Counted from the stretch's first letter, positions 28,414 to 38,200 are shown. The stretch is 56,237 nt of DNA from Tolypothrix sp. NIES-4075 (GCF_002218085.1 NZ_BDUC01000014.1:1-56237), one strand, 5' to 3'. Numbers and translations are program-made. Notes: generated by a model not told the origin, from the sequence alone.

Positions 28414-28457
28414 GGGGTTATACGCTTTCAAACTCTGAATAAGTCTTAAAGACTTTC
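28414..28457. repeat. Second Tn3-like terminal repeat candidate
   Basis: GGGGTTATACGCTTTCAAAC, continuing into TCTGAATAAGTCTTAAAG, matches 26989-27030 in sequence and direction. With the TnpA fragment at 29310 it suggests that pieces of one or more Tn3-family elements litter this region. Confidence 0.4.
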
Positions 28458-28594
28458 GATAAGTCTCCAAGAGTTTGTAATCATTAGAGCGAGATCCAAC
28501 TATTTCCCAGTCGCGGGAATTTAAACCTTACTCAGAATCCACTCAGAAGAGGCTCCAGAAATTCGGCGGGGAAATTTGCGTGCGGGCGATAATA

Positions 28595-28750
28595 TCAGCC
28601 GACTAAAAAAGATTCCCGGATGTGTGCAATTTTTTCCTCGCCATCGGCGATTGATACCGTAATAATCCCCTGCGTCACATCGCATTGCGTCATCTCGCCC
28701 ATAAACTTAATGTCGCCTGAAAGCGTGAGCCGCCCCAGCGATACCCGTTT
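28595..28750 (-). pseudogene. Small gene fragment, unidentified
   Basis: An open minus-strand stretch after a TAG at 28753-28751 reads RVSLGRLTLSGDIKFMGEM, then TQCDVTQGIITVSIADGEEK and IAHIRESFLVG, ending at 28595. The composition is protein-like and more G+C-rich than its surroundings. From its ATG only 35 residues remain, so it is probably the tail of a lost gene. No family recognised. Confidence 0.35.
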
Positions 28751-28842
28751 CTACATCTTTCGATATAAGTTTATTTAATTTTGAGATATTAATGAGATAT
28801 TAATGAAATATTAAATTGAAAAATTAATTCAGGTAGAAACTT

Positions 28843-29076
28843 ATGGCAACCGAGCAAGAGCTTCGATCTCTTTTTGATAAATTAGATCGCGATCAAGACG
28901 GCAAAGTCTCCCTTAATGATATTTTTTTAAGTCCTGGCTTAAGTACAATCATCTTATTAGAAACAAGTACCAATACTCCTCAAGAGTTACTAGCACAGAG
29001 TAATTTAGACAAAAACGATAGTATTACCTATGAAGAGTTAAAAAAAGTAGTTAAAAAAGCAGGTAATTTAACCTAG
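28843..29076 (+). CDS. Small EF-hand calcium-binding protein
   Basis: The 77-residue protein has two EF-hands. Loop 1 (DRDQDGKVSLND, ~15-26) has canonical Asp at 1, 3 and 5 and Gly at 6. Loop 2 (NLDKNDSITYEE, ~56-67) keeps Asn1, Asp3, Asn5 and Glu12 but has Asp instead of Gly at 6. There is no signal peptide, so it is cytosolic, a calcium buffer or sensor. No partner is evident nearby. Confidence 0.8.
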   Translation: MATEQELRSLFDKLDRDQDGKVSLNDIFLSPGLSTIILLETSTNTPQELLAQSNLDKNDSITYEELKKVVKKAGNLT

Positions 29077-29309
29077 CAGTCAAAAAAACCAATACGGGGT
29101 AAATAAGCGCGAACGTGTCATAAGGAGCATTCTGGGACTGAAGTATTACTACATAGAGTTTTCAGCTATTGGTTTGCGTAAAAACATTTATACCTAACTC
29201 GCACTCAGAAGCCAAACTCACCACAAGGGTGGTACGAAAGAATAAAGGTTTTAGCCATGCTAATTCATAATACAAACTGAAGTTTTGTACTACTTGCCCC
29301 TAGTAACAC

Positions 29310-29522
29310 GCGATCGTTCTTTGGAATACGGTCTACTTAGAAAAAGCTGTGAATTATTGGAAACAAGAGGGAATGGATATTCCTGAAAAATATCTAGAAC
29401 ATTTGTCACCGTTAGGGTGGGAGCATATCAATCTCACTGGCGATTATGTGTGGAATTTGAAACAAGCGACCAGTTTTGACAAGTTGCGTCCTTTGCGGGT
29501 CAAGGAAAACAAGTATCGCTGA
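29310..29522 (+). pseudogene. Tn3-family transposase, C-terminal fragment
   Basis: The stretch AIVLWNTVYLEKAVNYW... IPEKYLEHLSPLGWEHINLT GDYVW is the conserved C-terminus of Tn3-type TnpA, in frame to TGA 29520-29522. Nothing of the N-terminal ~900 residues is present. It is followed within 60 bases by an IS4-type fragment, so one element probably broke the other. Confidence 0.8.
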
Positions 29523-29582
29523 AATGTTTTTGTGATATGGGTTTCAGCCTTAGCGTACAATTTTCCCGTTTTGGCACGGTGA

Positions 29583-30124
29583 TGCCAAGAACAACTTACA
29601 TATCGTTTGATTACAAGCCTGTTAGATATTAAGAAATTCCCGGCAGAACAGTTAGCCAGTGAATACCACCAGCGTTGGGAGGTTGAAAATACGATTGATG
29701 AGTTAAAAGTACACCTTTTGAGTCGAAAAACCCATGTTCGCTCCCAAAAACCACGGGAGGTGGTGCAAGAGGTATACGGTTGGTTATTAGGACATTGGGC
29801 AGTAAGAGTATTGATGTTTCAAGCAGCAACCAGTGCTGGGATTGCTCCATTGCGCCTCAGCTTTACTGGAACATTACGAGTCATCCGTCGCGCCCGAACT
29901 CAGTTCCAACGTTTACACCCAGAAGAATTCCCCCTTTTTTCGACTGGTTGAGCGTCGAGATTCTAGATACTTTGTTGCCAGAACGAGTTCACCGAAATAA
30001 TCCTAGGGTTGTGAAAAAACCTGTATCAAAGTTTCGTTCTAAAAAACCTAAACACCGAGGTACTGGACTACGAGTTAAAGCTCCTTCTTTTCGTGTCCTC
30101 AATAACGCTTTCAGTCTTAACTGA
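29583..30124 (+). pseudogene. IS4-family transposase C-terminal fragment, frameshifted
   Basis: LLDIKKFPAEQLASEYHQRW followed by EVENTIDELKVHLLSRKTHV is the Y-R-E-K core of IS4 transposases. Near 29935, at a C-run next to a T-run, the frame shifts, and the true C-terminus (DTLLPERVHRNNPRVVKKP) continues in another frame to 30124. The N-terminal half is missing. Its last eight bases overlap the recombinase gene on the opposite strand. Confidence 0.75.
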
Positions 30125-31109
30125 ACCGTATTGCACTGTAAGGTACATCCAGCAAATCAATCGCCCGTTTCTTCGCCGCTTCCCCACGCCTATCGTACTT
30201 ACTCGTAGTGCTTGGCGACGCATGACCTGCAAGGTGAGCTACAGTGACAATATCTGCCCCTGCATCTAATAAATTACCAATAAAAGTTCTTCTAAAATCG
30301 TGCGGCGTAAACCCCTCCACACCCGCGCGTTCCCCACGTCGCTGCAAAGCCCGCAATACCCCTTGCTCGCTCATGCGTCTTGGTATAACTTTATGCCCCT
30401 TGTCCAACGGATAAAACAACGCTCCCGCCTCTTTCCCCCTGATAACCAACCAATCTTGCACAGCCCGTACACTAGCTAATGGTAAGTATACAATTCGCTC
30501 CGAACGCCCCTTAGCTTCGCGGATAGTCAGCGATCGACTGCGCGGCTTAAAATCGGTCAAATCAAGGTGCGCGATTTCACTACGGCGCAACCCCACCGTC
30601 AAAACCCCCAGCAGCGCCGCATCCCTCGCCCCCAAATTTGAGTTATCCCGTATACAATCATCCCATAATGCAGTAATTTCCTCCGGATCGAGCGCTCGCC
30701 CTTTCAGTAAACTCTTACCCCGCACAGAAGCGATATCAGCTGCCCGTCCATACTCATCCGTGGACATCAATCCCAACCGCCATGCCTCTTTTAGCGTTCG
30801 CCGCAACGCGCACAACATTTTGTTAGCCATTGCCGGACTGTATTTTTCCATCAACACCGACCTAACCGCAGCCGTGTGTTGGTATCTTAGTTTCGACCAA
30901 TCAATAGTTGTTGCATCGCAAGCATCGTTAGTGAGGAGTTTCGCTATATTATTGAGAGCTTCGCGCATCGTGCGTCGGGAACCTTCACCCAAGGATCGCA
31001 AGTAAACCTCAGCTGGGTGTAAAGTTAGCGGTACCGGTAAGGGATACGCCAGCGACTCCGGGTTGAAATTAAAATTGGCGATCTGGTGGTGGATGTTCAC
31101 CTTCTTCAA
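30117..31109 (-). CDS. Tyrosine site-specific recombinase (XerC/D or phage-integrase type)
   Basis: The 330-residue protein has an N-terminal SAM-like core-binding region (~30-115) and a catalytic domain with Arg175 (GVLTVGLRRSEIAHLDL), His270 and Arg273 (TPHDFRRTF), His296 (AHLAGHASPSTT) and the nucleophile Tyr305 (SKYDRRGE). All active-site residues are present. On a plasmid the usual roles are dimer resolution or cassette integration. No attachment site was identified. Its 3' end is overlapped by an IS4 transposase fragment, but the stop is intact. Confidence 0.88.
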   Translation of the reverse strand: MKKVNIHHQIANFNFNPESLAYPLPVPLTLHPAEVYLRSLGEGSRRTMREALNNIAKLLTNDACDATTIDWSKLRYQHTAAVRSVLMEKYSPAMANKMLCALRRTLKEAWRLGLMSTDEYGRAADIASVRGKSLLKGRALDPEEITALWDDCIRDNSNLGARDAALLGVLTVGLRRSEIAHLDLTDFKPRSRSLTIREAKGRSERIVYLPLASVRAVQDWLVIRGKEAGALFYPLDKGHKVIPRRMSEQGVLRALQRRGERAGVEGFTPHDFRRTFIGNLLDAGADIVTVAHLAGHASPSTTSKYDRRGEAAKKRAIDLLDVPYSAIRFS

Positions 31110-31178
31110 GTTTTGAGGCTTTAAAACATATCGTCTGCTAAATCCAGCTTAATTCACTCTTCATTCTTTAAAGGACTT

Positions 31179-31512
31179 TTAACTACACACCACACCCGTT
31201 TTCGGTTGCGAGAATTCCTTTTCTCTCCACCCATTTGGGGTGAAAGTCACGTAGCGCAAGCGATGTTTGTTAGCGATGGCGATTAGGGCTTCTATAACAT
31301 CATCAATGTCTGCATCGCTTAAGCCTATCTGTGCTTTTTGTCGAAAGAGGATTTCTTCGTACTCGAATACTAAAGTGGTAGAAATATTTAATTGCCAACG
31401 GCTATCATTAAGTATTGTTAATAGTTTGTAGGATGCGCCACGATTTGAGCGTAGACCAGCAAGTAGTACGTTGGTATCTAGTACAATTTGATAAGATTCC
31501 TGTAATAATAGT
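31179..31512 (-). pseudogene. Truncated PIN-family toxin gene
   Basis: A minus-strand frame reads YQIVLDTNVLLAGLRSNRGA followed by STTLVFEYEEILFR, the N-terminal half of a PIN_3-type toxin with its first Asp and middle Glu. No ATG, GTG or TTG exists between the upstream stop and the first conserved residues. The C-terminal acidic motif is replaced by unrelated sequence (FSQPKTGVVCS). It is a second, dead PIN gene on this plasmid. Confidence 0.6.
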
Positions 31513-31561
31513 TATATAGGTACTAAAAGCGCGTACAGTACCCAATTAATAGGTACTATAC

Positions 31562-32610
31562 CTATTTCTTCCGCCAACGCGCATCCGGACCTCGCCCCAA
31601 ACATTCCAGCCGCCCAGCTTCCCGCTCTTGCCGTAAGATGCGGCGAATTAGGTCAATTCCCACCGTGGGACATCGTTCCTGTAAATCCTTAATAGAAAAA
31701 TCTCCAGACATATTGTTAAGAGCATCTAGCACCATAGCTGTTTTAGCGCCCTTGACCGAGGTCACTAACCCTACCCGCTGCTCAAATTCCCGGTACGCTG
31801 ACAGCACTACCACTCCCAGAAAATACTCCCACCACGGCAACAAGCTATGCTGCCCTTCGTGCCAGTTTTGCGAGGACTGGTAAAGTGTATCGTAGTAGCT
31901 TTCCTTTGTGCGTTCTACAATTCGCTCCAAGCTAATAAACCGACCCACTTCATAATCGGCTTTGTATAGTAGCAATAGCGTCAGCAGCCGAGCCATCCGT
32001 CCATTGCCATCACTAAAAGGGTGAATGCACAGAAAATCCAGGACGTAAGTGGGGATGAGCAGTAATGGCTCAATTTCATCAGACTGCCAAAGGGTGTTGA
32101 ACCGTTCGTGCAACTGTTGCATCGCGGATGGTGTCGCATAAGCTGGGACTGGCTGAAACCTAACAACCTTCGTGCCATCTGGGTGAGTTTCACTGATTTC
32201 GTTATCTACCGACTTCCAGCGCCCACCCTCACCGACAGTAAACTGATAAAGGTCACGGTGCAGCTGTAACACCACCCCTGGTGTAAAGGGGATGTGAGCA
32301 TAGCTGGTGTGGATGGTGGTAAGTACATCACGCTCACGCCAGCAATTTCTTGTTCGGAGCGATCGCGGGGCGTAGTTTTTTCAGCTACCAGTTCCTTAAT
32401 GCGTTCCAGGGGAGCTGTGATGCCTTCTATGCGATTCGATGATTCGGTACTCTGAATAATTGCAGCTTGACGTAGTGTCTCCAAAACTTGGGGCGACTGT
32501 TCCTTAAACAGCTGCTGCTTGCCCTTGTACTCACCAATGAGCCTGATAGTGCGTAGTAGATTTTGAGTAATCGGCTGGCGCTCGATAAAACCTGGTTCAA
32601 ACGACTGCAT
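31562..32610 (-). pseudogene. fic: Fic-family protein with one frameshift
   Basis: The N-terminal part (to ~32340) carries the inhibitory-helix motif SSNRIEG and ends EQEIAG. The rest continues in another frame, reading DVLTTIHTSYAHIPFTPGV and the catalytic loop HPFSDGNGRMARL, then a winged helix (FSIKDLQERCPTVGIDLIRR). Restoring EIAGWRERDVL needs a one- or two-base change near 32338. Fic proteins transfer AMP to target proteins, and the inhibitory helix normally holds them off. All motifs survive, so the break is recent or a sequencing error. An internal start at 32275 would leave an unregulated catalytic domain. Confidence 0.8.
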
Positions 32611-32769
32611 CGGCAGTTCCTATAATCCCACTACACCATATTCCCATTAACCAGTTGGTAAGCGCGATTGAGTCTGTTTCTTATCACTCTGCACGGAGCG
32701 TCAAATCTGACCGAGAAGGGGAAAATTCCATAGTATATATTATAGTGGTTTTTTCAGCAGTCACATTGA

Positions 32770-32839
32770 CAATAACGTTATTGGTAACTTCACTCTTCAT
32801 GAAGTAATTTGATGGGGATAATTGCCAATAACGTTATTG
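32770..32839. repeat. Two centromere-like palindromes, left array
   Basis: CAATAACGTTATTG at 32770-32783 and the longer GCCAATAACGTTATTGGC at 32824-32841 have cores 56 bases apart. Next to them a second 22-base direct repeat (CATGAAGT, then TTGATGGGGAT; 32798-32819 and 32853-32874) has nearly the same period, so the unit repeated is ~55 bases. The palindrome is the one found eight times in parB. Confidence 0.7.
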
Positions 32840-33033
32840 GCAGATGAAAATGCATGAAGTTACTTGATGGGGATGGGGTGGTTCTCGAACCGATACATGG
32901 TGGACTAAAAGAACTAATACTTCCTACGGAAGGAATGAAATTTTCTCTAACGAGCCTTCTTCCACAACCGCATCCCTCTTCTTACAATACTCCTCTTGAT
33001 TTCAAGAAGTTCCAGCTTTAATGGGTAGCTGTA

Positions 33034-33183
33034 GCGATGCCTTAGTTGTGCGTCGGCTTCTCTACGAGAGGCTCCGCCGTAAGCGAACGCGAGTGCGTGT
33101 CCGAAGGACTCAGCTATGCCGTTCGCGTAGCGTCTCGTAGAGAAGGCTTTACGCCAACGGCGGTACTATAAGAGACCATCGCC
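33034..33183. repeat. Dispersed repeat with 32-bp inverted partner at 40672
   Basis: A G+C-rich segment with an internal inverted repeat (CTTCTCTACGAGA 33057-33069 with TCTCGTAGAGAAG 33133-33145). Bases 33152-33183 are an exact reverse complement of 40672-40703. Together the two copies bracket the relaxase, helicase, parB and parA genes. 32840-33034 shows only a short TTCCGTAGGAAGTATT site (minus strand, 32917-32932). Confidence 0.7.
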
Positions 33184-33211
33184 TGCTGGCGCCTGAACAC
33201 CCAACAACCCA

Positions 33212-34939
33212 TTAAAGTTCCATTCCCCCACCACCAATAGACTTCTGTTTCTGTTGCGCTTGTCTATTCAGTTGCTGTTGACTAATTCGTAGCTGTTCAT
33301 TCCAAGTTTCACCCTGTTGGGGTTTGACTCTGGTTGCTTCAGGCAGTTGCTCCATCACTTGTTGAGCCAGCTTTTCTCCTGACTCACCAGCACCATAAGC
33401 TACAAAAATTTCACCGCGACGCTTATGACAGGAGTGTATTAGCTCCATTGGCAGGGTATCAGTTCCATTTGTTGCCAAATAAAGAGTGGGGATTTTAGGA
33501 TTGGGGTACAACGAAGCTATTGACAAAACTTCAATAGGAGACTCTACTAGGGCAATTCTTTGCACGTCTCCCTGACCTAATCCTACCCCAAACCAGCCTT
33601 CGTCTCGACTTGAACCGAGTGCTAACCCATTAAAGTTAGTTCCCAAGAGACTGGCTCCCGTGACACTATCGCGCCTAAGTTGTCCATCAGTGCAGTGCAT
33701 AGCCTGTTGCAAGAATACAGCATTTCCTTGGGCATCAGCATAGATGCGCCCTACAGAGTGCGTTTTGTCCACCAAGTTTTCTCTCAGTCCACAAGTCTCG
33801 ACTAGGTAGTGTCTCACCCCCAACCACTTATCTTCATCTGGTGCTGGTGGTTCAAATTGTGGAACGGTGTAGGTAGCGATAATATCCTCTGCTTGTCGTT
33901 GGGACTTAACTGTGGTGGCAGCGATCGCTTTTGTCTCCCCAAATCTATCAGCTAACCAAGCAACGCTCTTTGGGTAGTCATAGTCCATAACGTGCTGCAC
34001 CAGTTCTATCGCACCCTCACCATCGGTTTGTGTCCCAGAGTCGGAGAACTTAGTTCCGTTTATTTCCAGTGCAATACCCGCACCAATCCAGCGATTCTCC
34101 AAATCATTATTGCCTGACAACCCAAGTTCATAAGCCACATCTTCTAAAGGGATGTCTTGCAGCTGTTCCTCAAATGAAGCTAGCTGCTTCTTGAGCTTGC
34201 GAATTTGTAATTGCAATCGCTGGTTTTGTTCCCTCAATCGGTCAGCTGACGCTTGTATGGCTTTTGCAGTAGCTTCCATCTCCTTGCGCTGACGTTCGGC
34301 TCTATCCCTGTCTCTGGCTTTGTCGAGCAACACGTCCATATCCTGCGTATGGTCAGAGTTGATGTTGCTGTAATATTGCTGGATGTCGATGTGAGTAGCC
34401 TTACTGCCTCGTATCCCCCGTTCTAAACCGAGTGGCTGCATAGCATCGGCATAGTTATCTTGCCATTGACGCAAAATTTTGGGAGAGCCAAAGATGCCAT
34501 TACAGTTGAGTTTGCCTTTTTCATCAATCGGAACCAAGTGAGCCTGAATATGGGGAGTGGCTTCATCAAGGTGCAGGACAGCGGATACAATGCGATCGCC
34601 AAATCGCTCACTCAACCACTGCTCGTTCAGCTTCACCCAGGCTTCTAGGCTGTCATCCTCATACACCCCTGCTTTCGCCATATTGTCGTGACGAAAATAT
34701 TCTGGAGAGGCAGCCAGTAACATATCTACACAAAGTACTGCATTCTTGCGAATCGTTTGCTCGCCGATGCGATCGCGCACAGCCTGTACTAAATCCTGTG
34801 TAGAATTGCCAATCAGCCAGGTATTTTCTTGATTGGGGTCAGCATTAGGTGTTTCTCTGGTACGCTGGGCGTGACTGGCACTTAATGCAATTTGTCCCCA
34901 AGTTTTTTGTTTTTCAATGCGGAAGATTGCGTAAGCCAT
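33212..34939 (-). CDS. MobV-type relaxase fused to a toprim/primase-like domain
   Basis: ATG 34939 (MAYAIFRIEKQK) is chosen over one six codons earlier because AAAGGA is well placed before it and the family starts this way. The N-terminal relaxase (1-~200) has RTRETPNADP and the metal motif HLDEATPHIQAHL (His123, Asp125, Glu126, His130). The third His of the usual HxDExTPHxH is Gln, with His134 two residues later. A coiled coil (~205-265) and a primase-like half with ALVESPIEVLS (~461) follow. It would nick an oriT for mobilisation. It lies convergent to no gene and downstream of the helicase, 158 bases away. Confidence 0.82.
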   Translation of the reverse strand: MAYAIFRIEKQKTWGQIALSASHAQRTRETPNADPNQENTWLIGNSTQDLVQAVRDRIGEQTIRKNAVLCVDMLLAASPEYFRHDNMAKAGVYEDDSLEAWVKLNEQWLSERFGDRIVSAVLHLDEATPHIQAHLVPIDEKGKLNCNGIFGSPKILRQWQDNYADAMQPLGLERGIRGSKATHIDIQQYYSNINSDHTQDMDVLLDKARDRDRAERQRKEMEATAKAIQASADRLREQNQRLQLQIRKLKKQLASFEEQLQDIPLEDVAYELGLSGNNDLENRWIGAGIALEINGTKFSDSGTQTDGEGAIELVQHVMDYDYPKSVAWLADRFGETKAIAATTVKSQRQAEDIIATYTVPQFEPPAPDEDKWLGVRHYLVETCGLRENLVDKTHSVGRIYADAQGNAVFLQQAMHCTDGQLRRDSVTGASLLGTNFNGLALGSSRDEGWFGVGLGQGDVQRIALVESPIEVLSIASLYPNPKIPTLYLATNGTDTLPMELIHSCHKRRGEIFVAYGAGESGEKLAQQVMEQLPEATRVKPQQGETWNEQLRISQQQLNRQAQQKQKSIGGGGMEL

Positions 34940-35010
34940 TGGCTTGTCCTTTATCAATCTCTCCTGTTTAATTGTGCTTTGGAAGAGTGTAAAAGCTGAA
35001 TGATTTTACA

Positions 35011-35027
35011 AATTCCGTAGTAAGTAT
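35011..35027. repeat. 17-bp repeat upstream of the relaxase gene
   Basis: AATTCCGTAGTAAGTAT is identical to 40820-40836. Related sequences lie at 32724 (AATTCCATAGTATATAT) and, reversed, at 32916-32932. The position 72 bases upstream of the relaxase start makes it a candidate oriT or operator. Confidence 0.45.
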
Positions 35028-35097
35028 AAGAATTATATTTTAATCGCTTCTTAGATAAGCCTTTGTTTAACTGCACACCCCCACAACCGGAGTGCGT

Positions 35098-38000
35098 TCA
35101 CGGGAACGAGCGAATCTCTCCGTGCTGCCGAATATGCTCCACTAACATCTTGGTATGACCACCTCCTTGCTCCAGATGCTCTAGATTCCCCACCAAAATA
35201 AATAATTCCCTAGCACGACTCACAGCCACATTAAGCAGATTCGGTCGGCGATTAATAAACCACAGCGAATCTTCTTTACGGCACTGGCGAGTAGATAGGA
35301 GAATCACCGATTTCTCGCCCCCCTGGAAGGTGTGAATTGTCCCAATACTGTTATTGCTAAAATCTTCCCAGCGTGAGCATAAACGAGACCCAAGGGCGTT
35401 GGCTTGACGACGATAAGGCGAAATTACCCCAATCGTCTTTTCCGAGTCTGGCGAATCGATGCAGTAACCATACTTAAGCAGTTCTTCAATAATCGTTTCG
35501 ACGGCTCTCGTTTCTTCAGGGTTTGTGTGGGATTCGTACTTTCCCTCGACGTGGTAGGCAATTAGGTTGGAACCAAGTGCAGAAGCTTTGTCAGGGGTTT
35601 TGATGATTAAGCCATAGTTACAGAGGCGATCTGAAAAAGTGATAATGGGTGGAACACACCGGTGGTGTTCTTTGAGAATAATTCCGTTGCCCAAGTCTCC
35701 CGATTGACCACTAGCTCCTGCTGCACGGTGATACGCGGTTGCTGTGTCGCAAGCAGTTGGACTGTAGCGGTCATAATCCAACTCACTCAGTCCTCGCTTT
35801 AAAAAAGCCTGCGTGCAATATTGTTCTAGAGTTTGTTTGCTAAAGCTAATGACTGGCTCCAACTGCAAGGGGTCGCCCACTACAAGAGCCTTTTTGCAGC
35901 GCACGAGGGCAGGAAATAGCTGATGGAGGGGAATCATCCCAGCTTCATCGACAATTAGCTGGTCAATACAGCCACTGTCAGGATAGGGGAGTAGATTGCG
36001 GACAGAGTGCAGGGTTGAAGTGATAACTGGAAACAGCAAGCTGAGGTCAGAGTAAATATTTCGCCAGTCACGCCCAAAGGAGCGAAAAGCCTCCCATTCG
36101 CCACTCAAAACACTAATGTAAGTCTTTAAGGAGGCAATAACTTCATGCTTGCGTCGTAGGGCTTGGAGTTGCAGATACTGCCAAGACCACTCAAATAATT
36201 GCACAGCCAGCGGGTGCTGTTCGGTGTAGAAGCGAGTGTAAAAATCTTGAGTGGGATAGCCAGCCAACCGTTTTTCAACAAGTTTTTTCTGAGCAACAAG
36301 GTCATCTTGACGGCGTTGGAGCGAGTCTAAATGGGTTTGAGTGTCAGCCAATTTCTGAAATTTGGCGTGCCACTGGTGCGCTGCTTCTAGCTGTGACGCG
36401 ACTGAGGAGCAAGCAGCAGCAAGAGACTCCCTGGTGAGAGGAATTTGAAAGGGAAAAGGTGTTGCCAGGGTAGCCAGAACCGGAGTTGAAATCTGTTTGT
36501 GCAACTTTCGTAGGATGTGCGGCTCAGTGGTTCTGGTCAGCTTTTGCCAAAGTTTCGTGAGCCAATATCGGACTCGAACCAACCAATTACGATTTTTACG
36601 ATTAAATTGGGAGCGGTTTATACGCGAAAGCGATCGCTTGGCATTGTCCAAATGCGGTTTAATTATCTGGTAGGCTTCTAAGGGGAATTGGGAGTAGTCG
36701 GGTTCGTTAGACGGTAGCTGTTGTTGAAGTTGCTGCTTAATCTGGGGCATTTCTATCTCAAGAGACTTTGCTTCGATATCCTCAACAAGCTCTCGAAGCA
36801 GTTGTTCATCCTCTGCCCGTTGTTGAAGTTGTCTTTGGTCAAGCTCCAATTGAGAATGTAGTTGGTTGACTCCAGCCAACAATTTTTCAGACACTCCCTG
36901 CCATTCGGTTTCGTTAAAAGTCTCGTTTTGCAACCAGTCAATGGCAGCTTGCAGTTTGGGTATAACAAGTTTTGTGATTAACTCTTTGGAGCCTCCCGAT
37001 AAGTAAAATCGGTCGGTTGGGAAGTCTTGAGCTAATCGTTGCTCGACATTGGAGACAGCCCGGTTGTTCGTACTGGTAACTAGGGTCAGATTACTTTCAT
37101 CTTGTCCAGTTTGCGCTCCTTGTACAGCCCGTTTGACCACTTGCTGGGCTATTTTGTGCAACAGCAAGGTAGTCTTGCCATTTCCTGGAGGACCAATAAC
37201 GGCAGTGATGGAGTTCTCTTGGGAGGGTCTTTCCGTAGACTCCGGTGGACAGCCTTGTAATGTCGTTCCGCGATTCCCCACGACATTTTTTGATGGAACG
37301 CTTGTGCCACATTTGTCTTGGCGTGTAGCCTCTCCCAAAGGGAGAAGGATTGGTGTAGCGGTGTGTTTGAGAGCCACTGCTTGAGAGTCAGTGGGGGGAT
37401 GAGTTGGAAAAGCTCCCAGAAACAGCATCTCGTGGTGTTGTGGTTGGGGTTGCCCGAACAGATATTCATAAGCGGGATGACCCGGTTCTGCCCACTCCCA
37501 CTGCGGCTGCTCTAATATTTTCTGTAAGTCCTTTTTGAGATTGTAATTGTAAGCAACGAAGTCGAAGTGCAGCAGATAGGGAGCGCGTTTGGTTGTGTAG
37601 GGCTTGACTGGCAAGTCAACAAGGTCAAGAAAGTCTTGCAGATTGGTGAAAGATTGCTTAAAGGTAGTTTCTAAGAAGACTTTCAGCCCTTCCTTGGTGA
37701 CTAAGGCTTCGATTTCTTCTTCGTCAAGCTGATACAACTCCATCAAGTTTGGCGGAACGGGTTGGAACTCAAAAGAAGTCAAATCCCAACCTTTAGCGCG
37801 GTAGTTGCCTTGAAAGATGCTGGAAATATCAATCTTGAACAGGGGATAAAATCGACGGCTGCCTTCAATTGCCCGCCAAATCTGAGGCAAAGCTACAGCC
37901 ATTTGAAAGTCATTATTTTTCCCTTTCTTCTTGAGCGCGAGGAATTGTTGTTTGAGTTGTTTAAATAAGGATTCTTCTATAAGCAGATTGTCGCCAACCA

Positions 38001-38130
38001 GGGAGATGCCTTTGTCAAAGATTTGGTTATCATCGTCGGCAGCATCAACTTCAGCATGGGAGAGGTTTTCCAGATAAAAGAAATCCAACCAGGCGTTCAG
38101 TAGCCGATCAATCTTATGCTTATCTAGCAT
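35098..38130 (-). CDS. SF1 DNA/RNA helicase (Upf1/DNA2-like)
   Basis: This 1010-residue protein has Walker A GPPGNGKTTLL (~313), motif II DEAGMIPLHQLF (~725), motif III VVGDPLQLEPV (~746), motif V TIHTFQGGEKSVILLS (~930) and motif VI NVAVSRARELF (~970). A ~390-residue helical insert with many Gln/Leu repeats sits between motifs I and II. The first ~300 residues are family-specific. This matches the AAA_11/AAA_12 helicase group. Between relaxase and partition genes it may serve conjugal or replication strand separation, though related proteins also occur in defence systems. No nuclease motif is seen. Confidence 0.85.
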   Translation of the reverse strand: MLDKHKIDRLLNAWLDFFYLENLSHAEVDAADDDNQIFDKGISLVGDNLLIEESLFKQLKQQFLALKKKGKNNDFQMAVALPQIWRAIEGSRRFYPLFKIDISSIFQGNYRAKGWDLTSFEFQPVPPNLMELYQLDEEEIEALVTKEGLKVFLETTFKQSFTNLQDFLDLVDLPVKPYTTKRAPYLLHFDFVAYNYNLKKDLQKILEQPQWEWAEPGHPAYEYLFGQPQPQHHEMLFLGAFPTHPPTDSQAVALKHTATPILLPLGEATRQDKCGTSVPSKNVVGNRGTTLQGCPPESTERPSQENSITAVIGPPGNGKTTLLLHKIAQQVVKRAVQGAQTGQDESNLTLVTSTNNRAVSNVEQRLAQDFPTDRFYLSGGSKELITKLVIPKLQAAIDWLQNETFNETEWQGVSEKLLAGVNQLHSQLELDQRQLQQRAEDEQLLRELVEDIEAKSLEIEMPQIKQQLQQQLPSNEPDYSQFPLEAYQIIKPHLDNAKRSLSRINRSQFNRKNRNWLVRVRYWLTKLWQKLTRTTEPHILRKLHKQISTPVLATLATPFPFQIPLTRESLAAACSSVASQLEAAHQWHAKFQKLADTQTHLDSLQRRQDDLVAQKKLVEKRLAGYPTQDFYTRFYTEQHPLAVQLFEWSWQYLQLQALRRKHEVIASLKTYISVLSGEWEAFRSFGRDWRNIYSDLSLLFPVITSTLHSVRNLLPYPDSGCIDQLIVDEAGMIPLHQLFPALVRCKKALVVGDPLQLEPVISFSKQTLEQYCTQAFLKRGLSELDYDRYSPTACDTATAYHRAAGASGQSGDLGNGIILKEHHRCVPPIITFSDRLCNYGLIIKTPDKASALGSNLIAYHVEGKYESHTNPEETRAVETIIEELLKYGYCIDSPDSEKTIGVISPYRRQANALGSRLCSRWEDFSNNSIGTIHTFQGGEKSVILLSTRQCRKEDSLWFINRRPNLLNVAVSRARELFILVGNLEHLEQGGGHTKMLVEHIRQHGEIRSFP

Positions 38131-38200
38131 TATTAGGAAAGGGCGAGCGACTTTGGATTTAAATGCTAGTGTAATTTATTAATTTTGCTTTTGTGGTTTG

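Noticed and set aside
33034..33183. tRNA or other structured RNA gene in the G+C-rich repeat
   Set aside because: The inverted repeats are those of dispersed cyanobacterial repeats. No cloverleaf or CCA-type end is visible.
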